Source of the DNA: an uncultured Saccharospirillaceae bacterium
GTDB lineage: Bacteria > Pseudomonadota > Gammaproteobacteria > Pseudomonadales > Oceanobacteraceae
DNA length: 64,000 bases
Direction of reading: 5' to 3'
Assembly (NCBI GenBank): GCA_947503895.1
Contig: CANNFT010000013.1
Coordinates: forward strand, 62,001-126,000
The position numbers and the translations under genes were made by a program. This document shows positions 42,401-51,063 of this stretch, one piece after another. A model generated the notes under the pieces. It was not told the DNA's origin. It searched no databases and was given only the letters and a program-made list of their open reading frames with translations. Position 1 is the stretch's first letter. Each line of letters begins with the position of its first letter.

Positions 42401-43753
42401 ATGTTAAGAGATGTTCGCCAGCCAGACAGCTATGTGCACCACCTTATGGCCATGACGAAAAGTCATGAGGTTAAAACGACTGAAGATATTCTCAATCAGC
42501 AGGGTGCTGTTTTGTTGCCAAAAGGCCGTGTGATTAATCACGAAATGGCGGAGCGAATCATCGCACACAAGCTCATTAAACCGATTGAAACGTTCTTAGA
42601 GCTAGGGGACGGTTTAGACGGTGACCGTTTATTAGCGCTTTACCGTGAACATTTGAAAAAGCACCCTGATTATCAGCTGTTCCATCAAGAGATGCAGCTT
42701 GAGGATATGCTTGAAAGTTGTTGTCGCTATTACAGTCAGTTCCCGCTATTAATTCAAAAAATGACGGTACTACAGGTTAGCCTTCCTCATGTTTTCCACC
42801 AAGCTATGTTTTGTGCTTATGCCGGTCTGGCTATTGCTCGGAAAATGCAAGTGCGCGAACGTGACTGTCTGGCAGTCTTTGTTGCAGGCTTAGTGCATGA
42901 CATTGGCATGCTCCATATTGACCCTAGAATTATTTTAAAAACCGGCCACTATTCAGCCGAAGAATGGCGCGCCATGCAGGCGCATACTGTGATTGGTCAT
43001 TGTATTTTAAAGTATGTGGATGGGTTGCCCACGACGATCGTCAATTCCGTATTGGAGCATCATGAGCGCAGTGATGGCTCGGGTTACCCGATGGGTAAAG
43101 AAGGGGTATCACTGGGCATGATGGGACAAATCATCGGTATGACGGATACCTGCCTAGCGCTTTATAACCGGGAGTTAAAACCAAAAGGCCTAAGCTTTGA
43201 CGCACTTTTGCCTATTTTACAATTAAACCCAGATGTTTACTGTCGGCAGGTGTTTACAGCTACGGTGGCGCTTATCCGTGACATCCCTTGGCAACCCAAA
43301 CGCGTCTATGCCGATGAAAAAATGCCAGAAGTGGTCAGTAAGCTTATTTTGGAGCATGAATTCATCAACCACGATTACTGTATTCTGTACGGTATTGTGA
43401 CGACGTTAAAACAAACGCCGATTACGCATCATTCCTTGAACGTCATCGTCAAGATGGGAGAGCGCATCAGTCAATGTTTACTGTCTTCAGGGGTCTTACA
43501 AGCGGAACATGATCAGTGGATGGTGAGCAGTTGCGATCAAAAACGTCAGCAAGATTATGTCGCTATCGAACGAATCGAAATCATGTATTCAGAGGTCAAA
43601 TGGCAGTTGCAGCAACTGAAGCGAATGGTATTTTTACTCTGGAAAAATCAGACATTCCAAAATAGTGACTTGCGCGATTTGGTGCGTCAGGGCCTGCTGG
43701 AAATAGAGCACTACCATAAGTTACACAAATCACCATCACTGCCTCTCAATTGA
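42401..43753 (+). CDS. HD-GYP domain c-di-GMP phosphodiesterase
   Basis: A 450-residue protein. The HD-GYP output domain is complete: HDIGM (166-170) and HHERSDGSGYP (220-230), consistent with hydrolysis of cyclic di-GMP. The N-terminal region (1-120) resembles no receiver domain and may be a degenerate sensor. The ATG at 42401 is chosen over an in-frame TTG at 42392 because TTGGG lies about ten bases ahead; this is uncertain. Another HD-GYP protein is encoded at 59825. No partner genes are visible. Confidence 0.88.
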   Translation: MLRDVRQPDSYVHHLMAMTKSHEVKTTEDILNQQGAVLLPKGRVINHEMAERIIAHKLIKPIETFLELGDGLDGDRLLALYREHLKKHPDYQLFHQEMQLEDMLESCCRYYSQFPLLIQKMTVLQVSLPHVFHQAMFCAYAGLAIARKMQVRERDCLAVFVAGLVHDIGMLHIDPRIILKTGHYSAEEWRAMQAHTVIGHCILKYVDGLPTTIVNSVLEHHERSDGSGYPMGKEGVSLGMMGQIIGMTDTCLALYNRELKPKGLSFDALLPILQLNPDVYCRQVFTATVALIRDIPWQPKRVYADEKMPEVVSKLILEHEFINHDYCILYGIVTTLKQTPITHHSLNVIVKMGERISQCLLSSGVLQAEHDQWMVSSCDQKRQQDYVAIERIEIMYSEVKWQLQQLKRMVFLLWKNQTFQNSDLRDLVRQGLLEIEHYHKLHKSPSLPLN

Positions 43754-43856
43754 GAAAGACCCCTGGTGGCTCCTTATTCTGGTCAGTGAGTAGAACCCTG
43801 ATAACTTTTTCAGAGCCTGATAAAATACGCCGATTGCAACCATGGACAGCGAGAAT

Positions 43857-44492
43857 ATGGCGCTACAATATCGAGTAATTCCCGTCACGGCATTTGAGCA
43901 AAACTGTAGTTTAGTCTGGTGTGATCAGACGATGGACGCAGCGGTGATTGATCCTGGTGGTGACCTTGATCGTATTTTAGCCACCGTTAATCAAGTTGGG
44001 GTTAATCTCAAGGCTATCTGGATGACCCATGCTCACATTGATCATGCCGGTGCGACAGCGGATTTGGCTGAATCACACGCCTTACCGATCATCGGTCCGC
44101 AAAAAGATGAGCAGTTTTGGATAGATTTATTACCCCAACAAAGCGCGATGTTTGGATTTCCGGAAACCAGAATCTTTGTACCAGATCGTTGGTTAGAGCA
44201 GGGAGATGAAGTGGTGATAGGGCAGGAGCGACTCAGTGTTCACCATTGTCCTGGTCACACGCCGGGTCATGTTGTGTTCTTCTCAGAGTCTGCGAAATTA
44301 GCAATCGTGGGCGATGTGTTATTCCAAGGTTCCATCGGGCGTACCGACTTTCCTAAAGGTGATCAGCAAACACTGGTCAATGCCATTCGTGATCGTCTTT
44401 TTCCGTTAGGGGATGATGTTTCCTTTATTCCAGGTCATGGACCTATGTCCACTATTGGTCACGAACGTGCGTCGAATCCCTTTTTGAGATAG
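43857..44492 (+). CDS. metallo-beta-lactamase-fold hydrolase (GloC/YcbL-like)
   Basis: A 211-residue metallo-hydrolase with THAHIDHAG (57-65) binding the two zinc ions and later His/Asp ligands (HCPGHTPGHV, then GDVLF). The start VIPVTAFEQNCS is shared with YcbL/GloC, type II glyoxalases that split S-lactoylglutathione. ATG at 43857 is preferred; 43842 is an in-frame alternative and a -10-like GATAAAAT lies shortly upstream. A glyoxalase role is likely but not proven. A minus-strand terminator follows. Confidence 0.87.
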   Translation: MALQYRVIPVTAFEQNCSLVWCDQTMDAAVIDPGGDLDRILATVNQVGVNLKAIWMTHAHIDHAGATADLAESHALPIIGPQKDEQFWIDLLPQQSAMFGFPETRIFVPDRWLEQGDEVVIGQERLSVHHCPGHTPGHVVFFSESAKLAIVGDVLFQGSIGRTDFPKGDQQTLVNAIRDRLFPLGDDVSFIPGHGPMSTIGHERASNPFLR

Positions 44493-44547
44493 TCCAACGG
44501 CAGAATGATGTCTGATACATTGTCGATTGAGGCCAACGCTAGGCCAT

Positions 44548-44580
44548 AAAAAACGGCCATAACAGGACATGTTATGGCCG
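44548..44580 (-). terminator. strong minus-strand terminator with no clear gene
   Basis: CGGCCATAAC and GTTATGGCCG form a perfect 10-bp stem (44554-44580). On the minus strand a TTTTTT run follows immediately (44548-44553). The nearest minus-strand gene ends 285 bases upstream at 44865, so either a long 3' region or an unannotated minus-strand RNA ends here. Confidence 0.8.
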
Positions 44581-44864
44581 CTAAAGGGACTAGAAACGAA
44601 GTAACGTTTCAACCAATCCATGCCGCTTGCTAGAGCATCAATTGGCTACGACGTTATTCTCAAGTATTAGACCATTAATTAGGGTTAAGAATGTGTAAAG
44701 AAAGTGAAAGCCTTATCTGGCGATTTATCACCATGTGATATTCGATCTCTGATACGGGTCACATGCGTCACCTTCTTTCGTTTATAAAATCGCCAATGGC
44801 AATCTAGGTGTTCAACTGCGGCGTTCAAATGCGACATTCGATCGCGAGACACAGCGAAGCGTGA
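44581..44864. other. gap between the minus-strand terminator and a VOC gene
   Basis: No open frame with a ribosome site is seen on either strand. It may be the 3' region of the VOC gene or hold a short minus-strand RNA. No fold stands out. Confidence 0.4.
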
Positions 44865-45221
44865 CTACCCACCCAGTAGTGTCAGAATATTTCCCTCTGT
44901 GTCTTTGAAGTGAGCGAGGTAACCACCCCAAGACTGCTTTTCTGGCGGGCCGGTAAATTCAATTCCTGCTTCGGTGAGTTTTTCGTAGCTTTCGTGAATA
45001 TCTTCGACGGCGAGCGATAGACCTACAAAGCGCCCGACTAAATCTTGTGAGTCTTCATTGGCTCGTTCAATGCCTAAATAGGCATTCCCTACTTCGAACT
45101 GCGCCCATCCATTACGATCATCTATCATAAAAACAGTCATGTCTAAAATGTCGCGGTAAAACGTAATGGCGTTATACCAATCGTTTACAAAAATGCGTAC
45201 GGCATAAAGCTGGTAAATCAT
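44865..45221 (-). CDS. VOC-fold small protein (glyoxalase superfamily)
   Basis: A 118-residue single-module VOC protein: it starts YAVRIFVNDWYNAITFYRDILDM and has the second unit GLSLAVEDIHESYEKLTEAGI, ending EGNILTLLGG. The usual metal ligands are incomplete by eye, so it may bind a ligand rather than catalyse. It is the lone minus-strand gene between + strand genes, and the strong minus-strand terminator downstream probably ends its transcript. Confidence 0.82.
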   Translation of the reverse strand: MIYQLYAVRIFVNDWYNAITFYRDILDMTVFMIDDRNGWAQFEVGNAYLGIERANEDSQDLVGRFVGLSLAVEDIHESYEKLTEAGIEFTGPPEKQSWGGYLAHFKDTEGNILTLLGG

Positions 45222-45557
45222 GGGTACCTTCAGATTGGAGTGTGCAGCCTGCCACTATTGATGAGTCAGTCGGCACAGTCAATTGACGGAAGCAGCCTGA
45301 ATACAATTACATTCATTTATCCTCGTTTTTTTGGAATCAATCGGACAAAATTTTACTCACCCCGTCCATCAATCCAGCAACGGCAAATTTAACCCTTATT
45401 ATAAAATTGAAATATGATATTGATTCCTTAAATATAGAAGGAAATCTAAACCAATAGACTGATGGCTGTGAGTCGATGGATTAAACGTTGACTTTGAAAA
45501 GGCGACTTATTGGCCTATGCGATCAGAATGATGTCTAAAATTAACCTTAGGATTTGT
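45222..45557. other. AT-rich divergent promoter gap
   Basis: About 336 bases between the minus-strand VOC gene and the + strand methyltransferase. It is AT-rich (with TATAAA-like and TATGAT-like blocks around 45400-45430) and probably holds both promoters. No further gene is seen. Confidence 0.4.
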
Positions 45558-46220
45558 ATGTCTAACCAAACGCTGAATTTAACCCCCGCACTTTATGATT
45601 ATTTATTAAAAACCTCTTCACGTGAGACTGATCTATTAAAAGAGCTGCGCTTAGAAACCGCCAATGATCCGATGGCGAGAATGCAAATTGCGCCCGAACA
45701 AGGCCAGTTCATGCATTTGCTCGTCAAACTTATGCGTGCTACTCGTATTGTAGAAGTCGGAACATTTACTGGGTATTCATCCTTAGTGATGGCTCAGGCA
45801 ATGCCCGATGAAGGCACCATGGTGTGTTGTGACGTGAGTGAGGAATGGACCAATATTGCGAAACGGTATTGGAAATCTGCAGGCGTCGAGGAAAAAATTA
45901 AACTAACGCTAGCGCCCGCCATTGACACATTAAATGGGTTATTAGTCGAAGGCCAAGCCAGAACGTTTGACTTAGCGTTTATTGATGCTGATAAAGAAAA
46001 CTACGATGCTTATTACGAATCCTGTTTACGGCTCATGCGTCCGGGCGGATTAATATTGATTGACAATACATTGTGGGGCGGGGATGTCGCGGACCCTGTC
46101 ATTCAAGATGTTGATACTAAAGCTATTCGAGCGCTAAACGCGAAACTGCTAACCGATAAGCGCATAGAGCTGTCGCACTTACCCATGGCAGATGGATTAA
46201 CACTTTGCATGAAAAAATAA
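45558..46220 (+). CDS. O-methyltransferase family 3 (CCoAOMT-like)
   Basis: A 220-residue SAM-dependent methyltransferase. The SAM-binding motif EVGTFTGYSS is at 66-75; DADKENYDAYYE and LIDNTLWGG follow in the order of cation-dependent catechol-type O-methyltransferases. ATG at 45558 is chosen because TAGGA lies ahead and relatives start there; the frame extends upstream. It should transfer a methyl group to a hydroxyl of a small molecule. Substrate unknown. A long hairpin separates it from the convergent RND gene. Confidence 0.9.
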   Translation: MSNQTLNLTPALYDYLLKTSSRETDLLKELRLETANDPMARMQIAPEQGQFMHLLVKLMRATRIVEVGTFTGYSSLVMAQAMPDEGTMVCCDVSEEWTNIAKRYWKSAGVEEKIKLTLAPAIDTLNGLLVEGQARTFDLAFIDADKENYDAYYESCLRLMRPGGLILIDNTLWGGDVADPVIQDVDTKAIRALNAKLLTDKRIELSHLPMADGLTLCMKK

Positions 46221-46325
46221 CGGGCCGGTATGTGCCCAAGCGAACGGTTTAGAACCGGTATTCGTGTTTGAACTGAAGATTGGTCATGTAAATACGACTA
46301 CAACAGCCTAAAACGGCAAACATAA

Positions 46326-46391
46326 GGCACTTCTGATTGATGATGATTGATCTGGTTAAGTTCACCATCGAGTGACGTCATCAGAAGTGCC
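46326..46391. terminator. long inverted repeat between convergent genes
   Basis: GGCACTTCTGAT at 46326-46337 and ATCAGAAGTGCC at 46380-46391 form a perfect 12-bp stem. It lies 105 bases after the methyltransferase stop and 11 bases beyond the end of the RND gene. It is a likely bidirectional transcript end; no T-run is present. Confidence 0.5.
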
Positions 46392-46401
46392 GAACGGTCT
46401 T

Positions 46402-49400
46402 TTATTTGCTGTCTGAATCTTGAAAGCCAAAGTCCTCTAATATCGTAAAGGCCGCCGGTATCACGAACAATACCATAACAGTTGAAACCAACAGACCAAA
46501 AACTATACTGCAGATCAAAGGAATAAGTACTTGAGCTTGTAAGCTGGTTTCAAATAACAATGGTGTCATGCCCGCAGTGGTGGTTAGCGTTGTAATGAAA
46601 ATCGCCCGGAATCGATTTCGTGAAGCCAGTGCCGCAGCTTCATGAATGCTGATGCCTTCAGCGAGTTCATGTTTGACAAACTCCACCAGTAATATGGAGT
46701 TATTCACGACAATCCCCGCTAATGAAACAAAACCCATCATGCTCGGCATTGAGAAATCTAACCCCATAATAAAATGCCCCCAGATAGAGCCGATGAGTGC
46801 CAGTGGGATGGCAATCATGACGACGAGTGGTTCGATGTAATTTTTAAACTGAAGACTTAATAATAAAAATATACCGATCAGGCTGAGCATAAATCCTTGT
46901 CCAATAGAACCACTGGTTTCGGCACCCTTTTTGACTTCACCCTCCAAATCTACTTTTATTAGCGGATACCGATCTTGAATACCGGGTAGCGCTTCTTTAA
47001 CAAATAGATTCAGCAGTTCTTGAACATTCGCTTTACTGTTATCAACTTCACCCGTAATGGTGACCGTACGTTCATTATTGACTCGGTGAATTCGAGACCA
47101 GCTTCGAGTAGGCGTAACGTTAGCCACCACTGTGAGCGGGACCTGTGCGCCATTGCTTTCGTTTACAATCGGGAGATAGTCAAAGTCACTTAAACTGTCG
47201 CGAGAAGCAAGATCATATTGGAGTGTGACATCGTAAGACTCAGAGCCCATTTGAACGCTATCGACTTTTTGGCCGTTGAGGGCGGTTCTCAGTTGTTGCG
47301 CGATGGTCGTTGAGTCAACGCCCAGTGCGTATGCGCCATCTTTTAAATTCAAGCTAAACTCAGGTTTTCCGGGACGTAAATCTGGTTGAATATCATAGGT
47401 GCCAGGATACGTTTTGAGTATCTCACTCATTTCTTGTGAGGCTGCACTGAGTTCATCTAAATTCTCGCCGGAAACACGAATTTCAATAGCGCGTCCACTT
47501 GGACCAAGGCTTGGCTCTTTTAATTGAAGACTCAAGGCATTGGGAACCGGCCCAATGGCTTCGCGCCAAAGAGCAAATAACTCAGAGAGTTGAGTTTGTC
47601 TCACTTCGGCCTTCAATAAATCTGCGCTGAGCGTCGCAATATGCGGGCCATTTTCGTTGGCGTCTGGATTGTATCCATATCGGATACGAACATTTTGAAT
47701 ATAGGGTTGTCCTTCTCGGGTGCTAATGGTTTCTCCTACTGTTTTCAACGATTGATAAACGTTGTCCATTTGCTTTTTTGTCTCATTTAATGGTGTGCCC
47801 TGTGGCATGAGCAAACGCGCTTCAACGATATCACCATCTAAATCAGGGAAGGCTTTAAATTTGATGAACCCTCCCGCCATCATGGCAATCGAAATTAGAA
47901 GCATTCCAATGGCAAGTCCAACAGTGGCGTAGCGATAGTGAATCGCCAATTGTGCCAGTCTGTATACTTTTTCTCTTAGTTGATCAAAACGGTTTGTGAA
48001 CGTTTGCTTGAAGGCGATGGGTTGGCTGACGCGGTCATGGTCACTGGCATGCAACAGATGGTGTGGCAGAATCAAGAATGCTTCGATTAAACTAACGGAC
48101 AGCACAGAAATTAATACAATTGGAATAACCTTTAGTATTTGCCCTAAATCGCCTTTTAAGAAAATCAAACTACCAAACACCAACACGGTGGTGATAAACG
48201 ATGACAATACACCGCGAGCTACTTTTTTAACGCCTTCCGATGTCGCTTTGGCAACGACACTTGCTGTCAGTTCTATCCCTTTTCTTTTTGCTTTGTCAAT
48301 GGAGGTCGCGATGCTTTCTGCCAGCACGATGGCATCATCCATTAAGATGCCAAGGGCAATGAGCAGGGCAACCATGCTAATCATATTAATAGACATGCCT
48401 AACAAGGACATCACCATGAAACTGGCAAGAAATGATACGGGCAATCCCATTGCAACCCAGAAAGAATATCGAAATGAAAAAAACAACCACATGGCTAAAA
48501 AAACAAGGATCAAACCTTGACCGCCGTTCGAAATCAATAACTGTAAGCGATCTTCTGCTACGCTGACGGCGTCGTTGGTGAGTATGAGCTCGACGCCCTT
48601 GGGCAGTCGTTTAGATTCTTGTGATACAAATCTTGCTACTGCATCTTTAATTCTGATGCCATCTTCATTTGAATTTTTTTGAATGGAAAGCAAGGCGGCG
48701 GGTTTGCCGTTTAATTCGATGCGTTCTTCATCGGTTTCAAATGTATCGCGTATGGTGGCAATGTCGCCCAATTTTAATTCAGTACCTTGGCTACTACGTA
48801 AAATGACCAAGTCAGCTAAGTCTACCGCCGTGCGTCTTTGGTCTTGAATGCGTATAGAATAGTTACGATCAAGGGTTTTAATTTCGCCCGCAGGAGTGTC
48901 CACATTTTGCCTGGAGATGATTTGTGCAATTTGGCTAATGCTTAAGCCGTGCATTCTTAGACGGTATTCAGGTATTTCAATGCGCAGTTGGTGGGTGGAA
49001 AAACCTTCGACGTTCACAATTGACACATCAGGTAAGCGCATAATTTTTTGTTTTAAGTATTCTGCGTATTCCTTTAGATCAGTTTGACTCATTTCTCCTG
49101 AGATACCCACAGATATGACTTGAGAAGTCAGCCCTTTTTCTTTTACTACAGGCGTTTCGACTTCATCTGGAAAATCAGAGATGGCATCAACGGCATCTTT
49201 AACGTCTTGAATGAACTGGTTCATGTCACCGCCTTCTTTCATTTTGGCGGTGAAGCGCGCTAAATTATCTCTTGCGTCGCAGCGCTTTTCGATTAAATAC
49301 CGAATGCCGTCTGTCGCATCTTCAAGTTTAAGGCAAATATTTTGTTCTACATCGCTGGCACTTGCGCCAGCATAGGTTGCACTGACTTCTACTTCATATG

Positions 49401-49518
49401 CTTTTACTTCAGGAAACGTTTCCCTTGGAAGTTCTGGTAGTGCAGTGATACCAATTAATATCAACACCACCATAAAGATATTTGAAGCGGTTGGATGCTC
49501 GGTGAAGTAATGAATCAT
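46402..49518 (-). CDS. RND efflux permease
   Basis: A 1038-residue resistance-nodulation-division transporter with 12 membrane helices and two large periplasmic loops. The proton-relay region GILMDDAIVLAE carries the paired Asp of TM4, and the usual internal repeat of halves is visible. It should export drugs or toxic molecules with its adaptor, encoded just upstream with a 4-base ATGA overlap. No outer-membrane channel gene is nearby, so a shared TolC is probable. The adaptor's membrane anchor argues against a metal (CusA-type) pump. Confidence 0.93.
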   Translation of the reverse strand: MIHYFTEHPTASNIFMVVLILIGITALPELPRETFPEVKAYEVEVSATYAGASASDVEQNICLKLEDATDGIRYLIEKRCDARDNLARFTAKMKEGGDMNQFIQDVKDAVDAISDFPDEVETPVVKEKGLTSQVISVGISGEMSQTDLKEYAEYLKQKIMRLPDVSIVNVEGFSTHQLRIEIPEYRLRMHGLSISQIAQIISRQNVDTPAGEIKTLDRNYSIRIQDQRRTAVDLADLVILRSSQGTELKLGDIATIRDTFETDEERIELNGKPAALLSIQKNSNEDGIRIKDAVARFVSQESKRLPKGVELILTNDAVSVAEDRLQLLISNGGQGLILVFLAMWLFFSFRYSFWVAMGLPVSFLASFMVMSLLGMSINMISMVALLIALGILMDDAIVLAESIATSIDKAKRKGIELTASVVAKATSEGVKKVARGVLSSFITTVLVFGSLIFLKGDLGQILKVIPIVLISVLSVSLIEAFLILPHHLLHASDHDRVSQPIAFKQTFTNRFDQLREKVYRLAQLAIHYRYATVGLAIGMLLISIAMMAGGFIKFKAFPDLDGDIVEARLLMPQGTPLNETKKQMDNVYQSLKTVGETISTREGQPYIQNVRIRYGYNPDANENGPHIATLSADLLKAEVRQTQLSELFALWREAIGPVPNALSLQLKEPSLGPSGRAIEIRVSGENLDELSAASQEMSEILKTYPGTYDIQPDLRPGKPEFSLNLKDGAYALGVDSTTIAQQLRTALNGQKVDSVQMGSESYDVTLQYDLASRDSLSDFDYLPIVNESNGAQVPLTVVANVTPTRSWSRIHRVNNERTVTITGEVDNSKANVQELLNLFVKEALPGIQDRYPLIKVDLEGEVKKGAETSGSIGQGFMLSLIGIFLLLSLQFKNYIEPLVVMIAIPLALIGSIWGHFIMGLDFSMPSMMGFVSLAGIVVNNSILLVEFVKHELAEGISIHEAAALASRNRFRAIFITTLTTTAGMTPLLFETSLQAQVLIPLICSIVFGLLVSTVMVLFVIPAAFTILEDFGFQDSDSK

Positions 49519-50825
49519 TGAACCGCCTCCACAAAGGGTTCAATGAGCATACCCTCAACGGCGGGGATAATATCTGAGATGATTAACGAACTAAATTCTG
49601 GTTTTTCTTTAAGTACGGCAAAATCACCCATTTGGTAGGCCACTAAATTGTCTTTAATTCTTAGCCTATTGTCGGCATCCATAAAATAGATATTATTTTC
49701 ATGAAGTGCACTTCTAGGGATTTTCCAGCCTATCTTTGCTTTGGATTGAATAGAAACTTGTACGTACATGCCTTTTAACAATGGTGGACGTTTGCCTATA
49801 ATGGTCTGCTTATGGGGAGAATCAATTGCAACGACAATGCTTAATGTTCTTGTTTGAGGGTCAATGCTGTCGCTGCCACGCACAACCTTTGCATCCCATT
49901 CTGCGGTCGTGATACCTCCGACTAAACGCACCTTTGCTTGCCAATCAAATGCGTTGAGACGAGCCTGATCGTCTAACCCTTCAAATGATTCTGATGGGTA
50001 GCCGACTAGCAGCGGCACCATTCGTTCGATGGGAAATTGTGCTTCTATTTCGACCTGGTCTTTGCCTTGTGCAATAAATAACGTGCTGCCTTTATTTATG
50101 AATGAACCTTTTTCGACGCTAACTTCTCCAATGCGAGCATCGAATGGCATTGCAATTTCTGTTCTGTCTAAATTTCGTCTTTGCTCTTCTATTGATGCCT
50201 TTGCAACGGAAATCTCCGCATTCAAGAGTTCTCGTTGTTTAGGGTGTAAATCCTGCTGAAGCTGCAGATTTTTAAATTCTGTTCGCATGTTGATAAGAAT
50301 TTGCTCCTCCGCATCCAATTGTGAAGCAGAGATTGCACCTTGCTTTGATAGAGCTTGTTTGCGCGCAAATTCTGCTTCATTTAATTGGAGTTTTTTCTCC
50401 ATGAGAATTAACTTTTGTTGCGTGTTCTTTTCTTCGAGTAATAGTTCAGCCAGTTGAGTTTTCTTGCTGCTGAGCTCTGCCTTGGCTTTTGACAAAGTGA
50501 GTTGGTAGTCTCGTTGGTCTAACTTGACCACGGTTTCACCGGTTTTGATTTCTGACCCTTTTTTAAGTTTAGGGTGAACCCATAAAACCTCACCAGCCAC
50601 TTCCGCAGGCACTTGTAAATTTGAGGTAGGGTTGACGGTACCAAACCCGATCGCTATTGGCGTGATCATCTGCTCACTTAACGAGGCGATTTTGGCGGGC
50701 GTAGCAAACTCAGAATGATGAACGATTTCGGGTGTAGAACGTGATTTAACCAAGATAATGAGAATGGCCAACCCAGTCATGGCGAGCAGTGGGAGCGCAA
50801 TGGGTTTTTTTAGCCAGTGCTTCAT
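49515..50825 (-). CDS. periplasmic adaptor (HlyD/AcrA-type) of the RND pump
   Basis: A 436-residue membrane-fusion protein. One N-terminal hydrophobic helix (about residues 8-28) anchors it, followed by the beta-barrel and lipoyl halves flanking an alpha-hairpin of about 70 residues (ELSSKKTQLAELLLEEKNTQ and beyond) and the barrel QKGSFINKGSTLF region. It should link the permease to an outer-membrane channel. ATG at 50825 is chosen since GAGGTG lies before it; the frame extends further up. It overlaps the permease start by 4 bases, so both are co-translated. Confidence 0.92.
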   Translation of the reverse strand: MKHWLKKPIALPLLAMTGLAILIILVKSRSTPEIVHHSEFATPAKIASLSEQMITPIAIGFGTVNPTSNLQVPAEVAGEVLWVHPKLKKGSEIKTGETVVKLDQRDYQLTLSKAKAELSSKKTQLAELLLEEKNTQQKLILMEKKLQLNEAEFARKQALSKQGAISASQLDAEEQILINMRTEFKNLQLQQDLHPKQRELLNAEISVAKASIEEQRRNLDRTEIAMPFDARIGEVSVEKGSFINKGSTLFIAQGKDQVEIEAQFPIERMVPLLVGYPSESFEGLDDQARLNAFDWQAKVRLVGGITTAEWDAKVVRGSDSIDPQTRTLSIVVAIDSPHKQTIIGKRPPLLKGMYVQVSIQSKAKIGWKIPRSALHENNIYFMDADNRLRIKDNLVAYQMGDFAVLKEKPEFSSLIISDIIPAVEGMLIEPFVEAVQ

Positions 50826-51063
50826 GATGCACCTCGTATACAAAAGAGCTGACGTTAGGGGAATTCACTGACGGCGACAACGAAATTTACATTTCTTTGA
50901 TGGCTTAGTCTTTCAATAGATTAGATGAAGGGGGACGAAGAGCAATTTAGAATATGGAGTGCACGAAGGTGCCCCGTGATTACTGATCAAGCAGGAGCAT
51001 GGCGCACCCCAATCACGCCGCAGCGATCTTAGGCGCAAAAACGATGGGGGCGCATGGCAAGCT

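Noticed and set aside
47996..48520. 174-codon + strand frame inside the RND gene
   Set aside because: The permease reading frame is certain from its motifs; this is an antisense shadow.
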